The notes under the pieces: model-generated
What the model was told of the DNA's origin: nothing
The model's input: the letters and a program-made list of their open reading frames with translations, nothing else
The model's database searches: none
DNA from: Caulochytrium protostelioides
Taxonomy: Eukaryota; Chytridiomycota; Caulochytriomycetes; Caulochytriales; Caulochytriaceae
Direction of reading: 5' to 3'
Assembly: GCA_003615045.1 (NCBI GenBank)
Contig: ML014352.1
Coordinates: 1 to 23,683, forward strand
DNA: 23,683 nucleotides
Translations under genes and position numbers: made by a program
Shown here: piece by piece, positions 7,240-18,000 of the stretch
Layout of the letters: the number at the start of each line of letters is the position of its first letter
Numbering within the stretch: position 1 is the first letter of the stretch

Positions 7240-9507
7240 ATGCCCGCCGCGGCTTCGCACGACGAGGCGGAGATCCTCTCCTCCAGCGACTTGTTATCGT
7301 CGCCCGAACGCCGTTCGTCGCCATCCCGGCTCGCCACGTCGTCTCCGCCAAGATCCTCGCCCTCGGCGCGCGATCTTCATGCGAATCACCATGGTGGCGA
7401 TGAGGTGATCGTACTCTCGTCGTCGCCGCCGCCGCCCATGCCGCCGCCATCGGAACCGGAAGTGATTGATTTGGACGACGATGATCCGCCTAGTGAAGCA
7501 ATGGATGAATGCGATGACGATGGCAACGATGACGACGATGACGACGATGGCGCTAGTGATGATCATGACGATCATGATAGTAGCCATGGTGATGATGATA
7601 CAAAGACAACAACGAATCATAGCGACGACGATAATGATGCTGATGATGGTGATGGCGATCGAGACGACGATGACGATGATGTAGCCAAGGATGACGAGGA
7701 GGAGAGCGACGCGCTGGACATACATCCGCCCGCCTTGGGCCCATCGGCTCCTCTTGCCGCAGTGGGCTTAGATCCGTTGTTTCAGACCTTCGCATACCTC
7801 TTTATCGGATCACTGCTCAATGATGTGCAGCTCGATCCAAGGCTTCCCAGTAAGGCATCATCTGACTTGTGGATGTCCTCTCCGGGTCATGCACTTCGCT
7901 CACAGTTGCTATCGGTGACGGCTTGACTCTGTGATGTGATGCTTGAAATACCAGATCTCTTTTGGTACAAGACGCGCCCGATCAGCCGGGTGCAGATCGT
8001 GGGCTGCATTGTTCGTCGGCAGGAAGGCCCGCGCGGGACCACCTATGACGGTAGGTTTCTTCATTAGCAATGCCTGATTCCCTCACACTGTAAGAAACTC
8101 ATCGTCATGTTCATCATGTTCATGATATGGACGATGCTCTTCGTGCTGATCATACCGACGATGCCGATCACACTGATCATACCGATCATGATAATCCTAC
8201 GAACAATGCTGATGGCGTTGATGGGTGGTTTCGATTGCGATGTAGTCGATGATGGAAGCGGGTGCATCCCGTGCATCCGATGGGCCTCTGACTACCGCGT
8301 TAGGACTCGCTTATCGCGCTTGCTGCCGCTCGGCACAGTCGTCCAAGTCACAGGCCAGCTGATGCTCTACCACCAGCAGGGGCGCGCGGTCAGCGTCTTC
8401 CGCATCGTCCGGTGCCGCGACCCGCAGGATGAAGTCGTCCACTGGGCTCAGACGTACCGCCTCACGACGCGTGTGTACGCGAAGCCGCTGCGACACTCCA
8501 ACGGCCGTCCAGTCACGAAGGCCGATATGCGCGCTGTGATCCGGCAGGCGAAGCGGCAGACCGCCAGCACGCTTTGGGATGCGCCGGTGCCATTCGCGTC
8601 GTGCGACGATGCCGCGGTCGCCGTCTTTCAGGCCGCGTGGCGCGATGCCGCCGCGACCAACGGGCCCGCGCATCTTGACGGCGAAGGCGATGGCAACGGC
8701 GATGGCAGCGCCTTGCTAGGCGACCCGAAGCTTGACGCAGACAAGAAGGAGAGGGAAGACGACTACGATGATGATGATGATGATGACGACGACGATTCTC
8801 TGGCTAGTCATTATCCCGTCCCCATGGATGATGCGAATGCCAGTGAAGCCGATGACACGAGCGACGACGAGGCGCAGCAGGCTCGCGCCGCCGAGAAAGC
8901 CGCGCGGTTGGAGACGCTGCATCAGCAGCTCCTGCGCCGGTATGGTCGCACGCCCTTTCGGCCTGGCGATGTCATACGCGACCCCGGACTGCGGTCCTTA
9001 GTGGCTGAGCCACAATCCGACGGCAGCGGGGGTCCGTCACAGGGTGCCACGCAGATGATCATGGCGTTGCAGGATTTGCAGACGGCTGGCCGTCTGCTCC
9101 TGCTGCTTCCTCCGGCATCAACCGCGGTAACATCGACCGCGACGGCGTCGCGCCATACCGCGTCGCTGCTTGTCGTCGACCCGTGCGGCAACCTCGCACA
9201 GCGGACGTTCGACAGCGTGCGCCGTCTCGTGGGCGACATGAGCTCCGAGGAAGTCCGGCGGATGACCGCTGTCGCCGAGCCGGCGTCGACAGCGACCGCT
9301 GCTTCTGGCTCGCGGCACCAGCTGATCGTGGTGCATGCGGTCCCGAGCAACGGCGTCGGGATCGAAGCGGTCCTGGCCGAGGTGCGGTCGCAGGCGCCAT
9401 GGCAGACAATTCCGCAGCTTTCGGTCGAGCAAGCGCTGCAGTTCCTCATCAACGAAAGCGTCGTTTACTCGCCGAACCCGCCATACTACGCACTCGTGCC
9501 GCGATGA
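7240..9507 (+). CDS. STN1: CST complex telomere-capping subunit STN1, three exons
   Basis: Exons 7240-7849, 7955-8050 and 8246-9507 encode 655 residues; introns are GTAAGG...CCAG (105 bp) and GTAGGT...GTAG (195 bp). Residues 176-290 are the OB-fold: GLDPLFQTFAYLFI, then PISRVQIVGCIV and DDGSGCIPCIRW, aligning with the human STN1 start through to its VDDSTG strand. The second exon lies wholly inside this fold, which supports the splicing. A winged-helix region follows (TLHQQLLRRYGRTPF near 459), and the last 60 residues, to YYALVPR, form the C-terminal winged helix. STN1 acts in the nucleus with CTC1/Cdc13-like and TEN1 partners to bind telomeric single strands, restrain telomerase and recruit polymerase alpha. 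Unusual features are a 175-residue Ser/Pro and Asp-rich leader with two SUMO-interacting-like motifs (VIVL at 56-59, VIDL at 75-78) and a run of ten Asp near residue 410. The start within the leader is the least certain part. Confidence 0.9.
8767..8796 (+). repeat. Asp-codon run (GAT/GAC)10 in STN1
   Basis: Ten consecutive aspartate codons, six GAT, three GAC and one GAT, lie in the linker between the OB-fold and winged-helix parts of STN1. A similar GAN-rich tract lies in the first exon at about 7510-7680. Confidence 0.9.
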
Positions 9508-9638
9508 CCGGTCTCGCATCCGGTGTTTCTTTTGTTGTTTTGACAGTTCGACCAGCCTTCGTGATTGAACACACCCCATAGCGTGCCAGTTGTAACGGCT
9601 GGAGACCATGTTGACCCATAGCTACCATCGAGCTGTGT

Positions 9639-10501
9639 TCACCGGGACACGGGCAACGGGAGCGGCTGCTCGCGACGCAGCAGCAGCGTATCCAGCGCGC
9701 GACAGATCTCGTCGCGCACGTGGTGTGGCACCGGTTCCAGCGTCGGCTTACCGAGTGGGGTGACGGCAGCGCCACGCATCGGACTCGGGCGGCCGGGGCG
9801 GCTAGGACGGCCGGTGCCGTAGAGCCAGGCCAAGGTCGTGGGCGCGGTCTGCATTGCGTCGACCAGCTGCGCGAGCTCCTTGATGCTCTCGATAAAGGGA
9901 CTGTTCGCGGACATCAGTCATCCCGCAATTCATCCATTTCGGTTTCATCCATTCATCGGCCCATCCGGAATCAAAATCAAAACAAGCGAGATCATTTCAT
10001 GGTGAGTCGATTCAAGGCCAGGAGGAAACCGACATGGGCCATCAGATGGCAGCGTGTATGCGCCGTCTGAACTGGTCGTCGGGAATTGGCGTACCTGTAG
10101 TCGTCTGGACTGAGCGCGAGGCTGTTGGCCGGAGGGACATAAGCCATCCAGCGTTGGAGCAGCGCGAGCTGGTCGGGACGGACGACGTCGGTCAGAACAG
10201 CTGTGACCTCCTGTAGCATCTGCGTCATCTGGGCCCAGCTTTGGCCGACGTCCCATTTGGCGTTAACCTGGGCGAGGAACCGGCTGTCCTGGCTGTCGCT
10301 TGCCTTGGCGGCCACGTCTAGCAGCGTCCGCGGGGGCATCAGCGGCGCCGGCTCGTCAGGACGGCGGAGAGAAGCGCCAGCAGGGAACGCCGGCACGCCA
10401 TACTGCTGTGCGGTCTGGAGAATCGCTTCCATGACGACGAGAAGGTCGGACGATATCAAGGGTCCGCGGCTGGGTCGGCACGGGTCGGTGCGCTGGGTCA
10501 T
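9639..10501 (-). CDS. Unrecognised 222-residue protein, two exons
   Basis: Two minus-strand exons, 10501-10095 and 9900-9639, join across a 194-bp intron (GTACGC...ACAG) through an AGT serine codon. The result is LALSPDDY-S-PFIESIKELAQLV, a smooth helical continuation, and 669 coding bases ending in TGA. I do not recognise the family. The protein looks mostly alpha-helical: a helix around SDLLVVMEAILQTAQQYGV, a Pro-rich linker, a helical pair around ARFLAQ-like and WAQMTQMLQEVTAVL segments, then a conserved-looking WMAYVPPANSLALSPDDY and a basic Pro/Gly-rich loop before a final helix. There is no signal peptide or membrane span. It is convergent with STN1 (131 bp between stop codons) and divergent from the C11orf65-like gene. 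A small adaptor subunit of a larger complex is possible, but this is a guess. Confidence 0.6.
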
Positions 10502-11420
10502 ACTGCTGCTAGCACATCACTGACCTCGAATAGCCCTCTTAATTCACAGCCGTCCTATCCTGACGGACGACCGTCATGAAAGCATCGCAGCGGTTCGAGC
10601 GGAGAGGTCATCCGCCGAGCAGACGACTTGTACGACCGTCGCGGCGATCGCGCCGCACGCACGCGTCCCGCATCTCGCCTTCCTTGCCCGGTTGGTCGGC
10701 CGGCGGACCACGCCACCGTAGCCACACCAGCGGCGGTGGCGCGCTGCGCCACCTGAGCCGATCCTTCTTTAACGCATGATGCCCGCCGGCGGGCCCGTCG
10801 CGCCACAGCCCCACGTGCCGTGCTACCTGCTACAGGCTACATGCGCGCCACGAGCATCGCCGATCTGGGCTTCCGGTATCCCCTGCGTTGCATATCATGC
10901 ATGCATTCCTTCCGTTCTGTTCCGTTGGGGGAGTGGGGGGCCAACATGGGAACTTCACCTCACGGGCGCCTTTCAAGAGGCAGACACAAGCGCTGGCGCG
11001 CGGCGGGGACCCGATGAACCATGGACCGATGAGCCCAAACTCCGACAGGATCGGCCGATCCCCTAGGCAACAAGCTCACCCTGGATCACATGGCAAAGCC
11101 GGTGTTATTTCATCACACGATACCAGCAAACCCCGCCAGATGGAAGGATGCGATTGCCGTTCGATGGGCAACATCGTCGCCCCCCGACGAAGCTCATCTT
11201 CGACACGTGCTGGCCGCAGCAGAATGACCTGACCTAGCCGTCCTCGGTCTGCATCGACGCTGGCTGATCAACCGTGATTCTGGTTGTGGCTGCCACCGTC
11301 AAGGCTGACGATCACGTCGGCGGTCGCGTCGTCGACGGCACCCGGCCTGCTACCCACTCGCGCCTCTGATTCTCACCACTCCCCACGTTTGGGCTTGAAC
11401 CACCGACCGCTGGCATCATC
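10502..11420. promoter_or_regulatory. Divergent intergenic region, 919 bp
   Basis: It lies between the 222-residue protein and the C11orf65-like gene. Frames are short and without codon bias. A CACGTG palindrome is at 10812-10817 and a GCCGGCGGGC-rich inverted stretch near 10790. No TATA box, tRNA or ncRNA could be supported. The ACTCGG-type hexamers of the other two divergent regions are absent here. Confidence 0.45.
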
Positions 11421-11758
11421 ATGGCCGTCCGAGCCTCCACATCGGCGTCGGCGCCGGCGCCGGCCACCGGCGACGCCCAGCCACGCGCCTCGCTCGACCG
11501 CCCGGGTGCGGCGCTGCTCCCGCACACGGTGACGCTCGCGCACCTGGGCCTCGAGGGCCAAATCGCGTTCGCGCTCGACGCGTACGTGCCGCTGCTGTTC
11601 AAGGACCGCGCGGCCCGGCGCGCCGCCATGCGCATGGAGAAGCTCGATGGCCACCTCGACCGCTGGCAGCGCCGTGTGGCGCGCCGCGGGTTGGACCGCG
11701 ACGTCGGCTCGGCCACGGCGTCCCGCGACGGTGACCTGCTCGGCCTTCTCGAGACGGA

Positions 11759-11789
<31 letters not shown>

Positions 11790-13790
11790 GCGTCGGGCGA
11801 TGGCATTGCGCCGCTACTGGCGCCCGCGGCCCCGACGGCCACGGAGGCGCCCGCAGCCGCACCGGTGATGCCAAAACGCCGCCCCCGGCGGCCGTCGGAC
11901 GCTACCTTTCTGGAAGCCCGGGCTCAGGCAGCGATGGACCGGAAGCAACTCGCGGCGCTGGCGGCGACCCTGACGCTGCAGGCGGTCTGCCGGAGTTTGG
12001 CCGTCCGGCAGCGGCTGCTCGAGTTGGCGCCGTTCCACGCGTCCCTCGGCCGGTCCGTCGCGGGGCACAGCGACCGCCACGGTTTTATCCCCGCAACGGC
12101 GGCCGCGGCCTACAACTTACGGCAGATGGAAGCCGCGCAACTGCAGCAGGACGCGGAGGGCGCGGCAGAAGGCCGGTCTTCGACAGCATCGGCGAACGCG
12201 CAGGAGCCCGTGCAGTTCGCGATCAGCTGCTACAATCCCGACGGGCTCGGCGAGCTCGACGACGCGACGCAGGAGCGGCAGGAGCGGCTGCGGTGCAAGT
12301 ATCAGGCGTATCTCGCAATGCGCGAGCGGCAGGCCGGCCGCCCCCTGCCAATCACGTTTATGGATTATGCGGCCACGCTGTTCCAAGCCGCGTGGCGCAT
12401 GTACAGCATTCACGAGATCATGCGGCGGCTGGCGGGAATGAACGAGGCAGAGCGGGCCGGCGAGGTCGGCGAAGCGAGCAAGAAGGAGCTATGGCAGAAG
12501 ATGCACCGGAACGACTACAAGCACATCATTCGGCCCGATGCCGCGCGGCGCATCCAGCGCACGTGGCGTTGTCACCGCGATCGCCGGCTCTTCCACCAGT
12601 TCCAAGACCTGCTCCGCTTCAAGGACGAAGGCTATCCCGAGCAGCTGCTGAAACTAATCAACCCCAAAGAAGCCCCCTTCATGGACAAAGCGGCGCATGT
12701 GCGGCTGCGGTTTCGTCTTGGTGGGCTCAGCTGGCCGCCCATGATCCTCTACAAGATCTATGTCGAGCGCAACCTCGTGGACATGAACCGCTTTAGTCCC
12801 CGCGACTACCACGCCGAGACGACCGACCCGGCCGCGATGGCACAGCTGCCGGCTCCGTCTGCGATTGCCGAGGGCGCGCGGCGCCGTCCAGCCGCGAACT
12901 GGTATATCCGTGTCGACAACAACGGCTGGCGGCCGGTAGACTACCACGCGTCCGCCATCGCGCAGGTGCCCGAGTACATGGCGAAGCCGCAGCGGCCCAT
13001 CTTCACCGAAAAGCAGCGGCAGGCCCGCATGCGCGAAGCGAAGCAGCGCAAGATCGCCTTCATGGCCAAGCTCTATGCGGGCGGGGCCTCTCCCAGCGGC
13101 AAGACGGCAACGGCGGCGGGCCAGATGGCGACCCCCGCGGCGCTGGCAGGCCTGGACGATCTCGATGACCTCGACGGCCTCGTCGAGTGGACCGAATCGC
13201 TCGACCTCACGTTTATCGAGAACTACCACGCCGACTGGCTGCGCGCCGCCACGAGCCAAGGCTCCGAGGCCGGCGTCGCGACCGTCTATCCGGCGTCCCG
13301 CGAGGCCGACGCGGCGCTGAAGCAGACCTGTGCGCCGTGGGCCGCCAAGGACGACCGCACGGCCCACCACGCCGCCGGCGGGATGGCCGCCTCGGTCGCT
13401 CCGCATGCGCAGGCCGCGGGATCGTCGTCGACGGCGACGGCGACGGCGACGGCGACGACGCCACCACACGCCAAGTCGGGCGGCAGCCGCGTGCGGTTCC
13501 CGGACACGTTGCCGACGCGTCGCGCCGACGCGCTGGTCTCGGCGGGCATCTCGCCGCTGCTGTCGCCGGCTCTCGGGGCGCAGGAAGCTTTCAGCGGGTT
13601 CGAGGAAGCCGACGGGATGGACGCGGCGCTGGCGTCGATGCGGGCCAAGGGCACGCCCCCCGTGCCGCCGCTGCCGCCCAAGACAGCGTCCGCGGCGACG
13701 TCTCGCTCGGGGTCGGCGTCTCAGCTGGCCGCGCGTCCCCGGTCGGGTGCGCCGGCCGTCTTCTCTTCGCTCTTCCTCAGTCCCTCCTAG
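11421..13790 (+). CDS. C11orf65/MFI-like IQ-motif protein
   Basis: This is a single exon of 789 residues. The recognisable core lies at about 310-545. It has an IQ-like helix at 311-330 (YAATLFQAAWRMYSI), a second, clearer IQ motif near 374 (AARRIQRTWRCHRDRRLF), then LLKLINPKEAPFMD, VRLRFRLGGLSWPPMILYKI, FSPRDY and WYIRVDNNGWRPV. That order matches human C11orf65 (MFI, reported as a regulator of mitochondrial fission) as I know it; the human protein is much shorter. The N-terminal 300 residues are Ala-rich with a poly-Ala run near 115-125 and charged helices. The C-terminal 240 residues are disordered, with a Thr-Ala repeat near 672 and a PPVPPLPPK stretch near 745 that fits an SH3-binding consensus. 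IQ motifs suggest binding of calmodulin or a light chain (inference). The gene lies upstream of the XMAP215 gene on the same strand. Confidence 0.75.
13430..13453 (+). repeat. (GACGGC)4 hexamer, read as Thr-Ala
   Basis: Four perfect copies of GACGGC are read here as alternating ACG GCG codons in the disordered tail of the C11orf65-like protein. It is the same hexamer as at 894-941, in a different reading frame. Confidence 0.9.
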
Positions 13791-14062
13791 CCTCGGCGAT
13801 CGCGTCGTCTGAGCCCCGTGGACAAGCACGAGGCATGAGACCGAGGGCCAATCAGACGGATTGGTCGGCTCCGCGCAGATGAGATGAGATCGACCGATGG
13901 GAACGCTCGAACCTCGGACCGCCCGGTCCTCTATGGCTGATCGCCCACGATCGGTGGACATGAGCGTCGCTCGTGGCTGTCGGGGTCGCCAGGCTTCTTG
14001 AGCACCGCCGCCGCCCCGCATACCTTGCGATCGGCCTGGCGGCGGCGTGTTGCCGTCGGCGT

Positions 14063-14063
<1 letters not shown>

Positions 14064-14098
<35 letters not shown>

Positions 14099-14137
14099 GT
14101 CGGCGTCGGCGTCGGCGTCGGCGGCGGCGGCGGCGGC
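14064..14137. repeat. Compound microsatellite (GCT)11-(GTCGGC)4-(GGC)5
   Basis: Eleven GCT units (14064-14096) are followed by GC, four GTCGGC (14099-14122) and five GGC (14123-14137). It is non-coding by context. The stepwise change of unit suggests point mutations spreading by replication slippage. Length should vary between isolates. Confidence 0.95.
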
Positions 14138-14924
14138 CAGGCCTGCGGGCCGTCATGTCGGTAGTGTGGCGTCGGAAGGCGGACCCAAAGCGGGTGCCAC
14201 GGTTCCTAGGCCCTTCTAGAGGGGGTCGCGCGTACGCCTTCGGCTCTCCCCGCCGAGGCTTGCGGGCGCCGGCCACCACGACGGGTGCGTGGCTTGGGCA
14301 TCGCCTGCCGCCCGGCCGCTGCCACCGCAGCCCACCGTGGCACCACGACGGCGGCCACGACCCCTCGTCTCACTCGCCGGATCCCGCACGACCCCGCGTC
14401 GCCAGGCGGCGTCGTCCGGAGGCCGTGACCGCTTCCTTCGCCGGAACCGCCTCTCCTGGGTGGCCCGAGATGCAAGTGTGCGCTGGAGCGAGGGGATCAT
14501 CAATGGGCGGCCCAGAGCGGCGGGTCGGGTGTCCAGAGCGGCACCGCGGGGGTACGCCGCCGCCCGGTCCGTGTGTCGCTCGGTCCGTCACCAGCCGTCT
14601 CTCCCGTCGTCTCCATCGACGGCGACTCTCCGCCCTCCCTGGCCGACCACGATCCTTTTCCTTAATTTTTTTTTTCATTGAGAGCTCATTGGAGTCGTCC
14701 ACTGGGACCGGCATCGTCGGCGCACGTCGACCTCTCGCACCGCCCCCGCGATCGTGTCTGCGGTATCGAGACGGTGGCTGGCAAGTCCACAGCGTCGACA
14801 GCGACGATCCGTGGCCGTAGCGTGGCTGTGGAGGCTCCAGCATACGGGCGATACATCCCCCTTGGACGGCATTCTCGTCGACTTGGCCGCAGGGAGACCG
14901 TTGAGCCGAATCCTCGGAGGCGCC

Positions 14925-14938
14925 CACGTGCCCACGTG
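14925..14938. promoter_or_regulatory. Paired CACGTG palindromes upstream of XMAP215 gene
   Basis: CACGTG occurs at 14925-14930 and again at 14933-14938, about 80-90 bp before the start codon at 15018. CACGTG is the core site for bHLH factors such as Cbf1/Pho4/USF types. Two copies 8 bp apart close to a start are suggestive, though CG-rich DNA yields the motif by chance fairly often. Confidence 0.4.
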
Positions 14939-15017
14939 GCTCGACCCCTCGCCCTGCCCTTAGCCCGTGGGCCTGTGTCCCGACTCCCCCCGACCCACCC
15001 GCCTCCGGACAGACACG

Positions 15018-18000
15018 ATGGCCGACGAGGACGAGGCCGCCAACCTGCCGCTCCCGGCACGGGTGGCGCACAAGGGATGGAAGGTCCGGCTCGCCGCGTA
15101 CCAGGAGATCGCGTCGCGGCTCGCGCGGCTCGCGCCCGACAGCGACTGGAACACCTATGCCGACTTCCTCAAGGGCATGGCCACCGACAGCAACCTCGCC
15201 GCCCAGGAGGCCGGGCTGGCCGCCGTGCTCGCGTGGGTCCAGCACGCGCCGCGGGCCACACGCACGCGCGCCGTGATTGTGCCCGCGCTGCTCGACAAGG
15301 CCCTGACGGCCACGCGGCCCGCCACGCGCGCCACCGCGCTGGACATCATCCTGGCCTACGTCGAGATCGACACGGGCGAGCCCGTGGTCGAGCTGCTCCT
15401 GCCCGGCCTCGCGCACAAGACCCCGAAAGTCGTCGCTGCGACCGTGTTCGCGATCACCGAGGGCGTGCGCCTCTTCGGCATCCCTGTCGTGAACCCCCGG
15501 CCTGTGCTCAAGCACGTGCCGGCCCTCTTCGACCACCGCGACGCCACCGTGCGTAGCCAAGCCACACTGCTCTGCGTCGAGCTCTACCGCTGGCTCCGCG
15601 ACGCCATCCAGCCCGCCCTCAAGGACCTGCGGCCCGCGCAGTCCGCAGAGCTGAACGAGCAGTTCGCGGCCGTCGCGCAGCAGCCGCCTCCCCAGCCCGA
15701 GCGGTATACCCGGGCCGATGCGGCCGCGCGCGGCGGGAACGGCCCGCCGGCCTTCGCCGCTGCCGGCGATGTCCCCGTGGAGACCGGCCTCCAGCCCTCG
15801 GCCCTTGCCGCACCAGCGTCCGCGGCACCCGTGGCGCTCGATTCGTATGATCTCGCCGACCCTGTGGACGTGCTGTCCCGGATCCCGTCCGACACGGCCA
15901 CGGGCATGGTGGCGGCCAAGTGGGCAGACCGGCGCGACGCGCTGAAGGCCGTGTATGCGGCCGCGGACACGCCGCGCGTCTCGCCCGACGGCCGCTACGG
16001 CGAGCTGCTGAACGCGCTCGCGAAGCGTGTCGCCGACGCCAACATCATCGTGGCGACGCTCGCCATCCAGTGCATCGGCCTGCTCGCGCGCGGTCTGCGC
16101 CGCGCCTTCGGGCCTTACCGAACGATCGTGATGCAGCCGCTCATCGAGAAGTTGAAGGAAAAGAAAGTCGCCGTGCTCGAGGCGCTGCGCGAGACCGCCG
16201 ACCATATTGCCGCTTGGGCCGCGCTCGCCGATCTGCACAACGACCTGATGGCCGGGCTGAAGCACAAGAACCCGCAGGTGCGCGGCGAGACGCTCGGCGT
16301 GCTCATGCGGCGCTGTGCGGGCAAACCGGGCTCCACGCTCAAGCTCGAGCGCGCCGACGCCAAGGCCCTCTTTACCCAGCTCGCGACGCTGGTCGACGAC
16401 CCAGACGGGCAGGTCCGCGACGCCGCCACCGAGACCGTCGCCACCCTGATGACGTCCTATGGCGAGCGCGTCCTGCTGCCCTTCATCGAGAACGTCGACA
16501 AACTCCGCTCGGTCAAGATCAAGGAGCTCTTTGACCAAAAGGTGAGCGGCCACAGCGGCGCCGGCGGCGCGGCGGCCTCGACGGGATCAGTGGCGCGATT
16601 GGGCGGCTCATCGAGCTCCCTGAGCGGCGGCCCGGGATCCACGGGCACCCGTACGGTGCCCTCGTTTGGCGCCACCAAGCGCCTGCTCCCCGGCGCCAAA
16701 TCGGCCTCCACGGGCTCGCTCGCAGCCAGCAGCGGCCGGTCAAGCACGACGGTCCGCAAGAAGCCGTCGGGACTGAGTGGCGCCGCGGGCTCGGCGGCGC
16801 TCCCGGCCGCGCCGGCGGTCGACTTGAGCGTGTCAGTGAGTCCGTCGCAGGCCGAGGAGCAGCTGACTGCGGTGCTGGGCGACGCCGTGATGGCGCAGAT
16901 CACGTCGTCGGCGTGGAAGGACCGGCTGGGCGCTTTTTCGCATCTCGTGGAGCTCATCGGCCCGAACCAGCCGCCGCCGCTGCGCAGCGACGCGTTCGCC
17001 GTGTTCTGTGTCGAGAAAGAGATGCTTAAGGACAACAACTTCCAAGTCGCCACGGCGGTCTGCCGGTGCCTGGAGAAAGTCGTCGAGGGGCTCAGCCCGG
17101 GCGCGGTGGCGCTCGTGATCCCGCCGCTTGTCGAGAAGCTGGGTGACATGAAGATCAAGCGCGTCGCGGCCGAAGTACTGACCAAGCTCGTGTGCGAAAC
17201 GAGCCTCAACCTCGTGCTCAGCCAAATGTACGCCAGCGTCCGCGCCCTTAAAGCCCCGAAAGCGATCGCCGATGCGCTGACGTGGATGACGACCGTGCTC
17301 ATCGATTCTGGCGGCGCGGGCGTCGCGTTCCAGCCGCTCGGCCAGTTCGTCGCGCCCTTTTTCGCGCATACCAACCCGCAAGTCCGCAGCGCCGCAATCC
17401 AGCTCGTCGTCAAGGCCTCCGTCTACGACGCGCACCTGCCTAACCTGCTCGGCGACGTGCCCCCGGCGACGTTGACGATCCTCCAAGCCGAGCTCGCCAA
17501 AGTCCGCGGCGTCGCGCCGCCCGCGCCATCGCTCGTGCAGAAGGGCGTCGCCGCCGCGCCGACCAGCACCGCCAACGCCGCCCCGCAGGAACCCGCCGTC
17601 GACCTGTCGAGCCGTCTGCCCACGGGGCTGGTGGCTGAGCTGAACGATGCCAACTGGAAGATCCGCAAGGAAGCACTGGATGTGACGCTTTCCCTGATCC
17701 ACCCCCACCGGGCCATCAAGTATACGGGCCTGTCGGACCTCGTGTCGGCCCTCAAAAACCGCTTGAACGACGCGAACAAGAACCTCGCCATCCAGAGCGC
17801 CGAGCTCGTGGCGGAGTTCGTGAAGCGGATCGACAAAACGGGCATGGACCGGTACATGCGGCAACTGCTGCCCGGCGCGATCGCCCTTACGATGGACAAC
17901 AAGCCCCAGACCCGCGCTGTCGCGAGCCAAACCTTGCGCGCCTTCTTGGACGCCTCGAGTCTCGACGAGATGGCCCAAGACTTGTCGCAAGCGCTCGCGA

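Larger units (their letters stand above)
13791..15017. promoter_or_regulatory. Intergenic region upstream of XMAP215 gene
   Basis: This 1.2 kb stretch lies between two tandem genes. Its open frames are Arg-, Leu-, Cys- or Ala-runs created by the microsatellite at 14064-14137 or antisense shadows of the downstream gene. A run of ten T lies at 14666-14675 and two CACGTG palindromes at 14925-14938. It should contain the 3' UTR of the C11orf65-like gene and the promoter and leader of the XMAP215 gene. No RNA gene was recognised. Confidence 0.45.

Noticed and set aside
8107-8245. Methionine-rich start inside the third STN1 frame (from 8107)
   Set aside because: This is intronic; the spliced product joins at 8246 to restore the OB-fold.
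9639-9914. Separate 91-residue minus-strand gene
   Set aside because: It splices in frame to the 10501-10095 exon through a canonical intron, so it is the second exon of one gene.
10580-10620. GGTTCGAGC-like T-loop sequence suggesting a tRNA
   Set aside because: No matching acceptor stem, anticodon arm or D arm could be drawn around it.
12654-14279. Minus-strand open frame of 541 codons
   Set aside because: Antisense to the C11orf65-like gene and the GCT microsatellite; its Arg and Ser runs come from the repeat.
14047-14820. Frame with a poly-Leu stretch resembling a signal or membrane segment
   Set aside because: The leucines and following arginines are translations of the GCT and GTCGGC/GGC microsatellite, not a real transmembrane helix.
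14370-16553. Long minus-strand open frame (727 codons) with charged repetitive product
   Set aside because: It is the antisense shadow of the XMAP215 exon; GC-rich wobble bases remove stops on the other strand.
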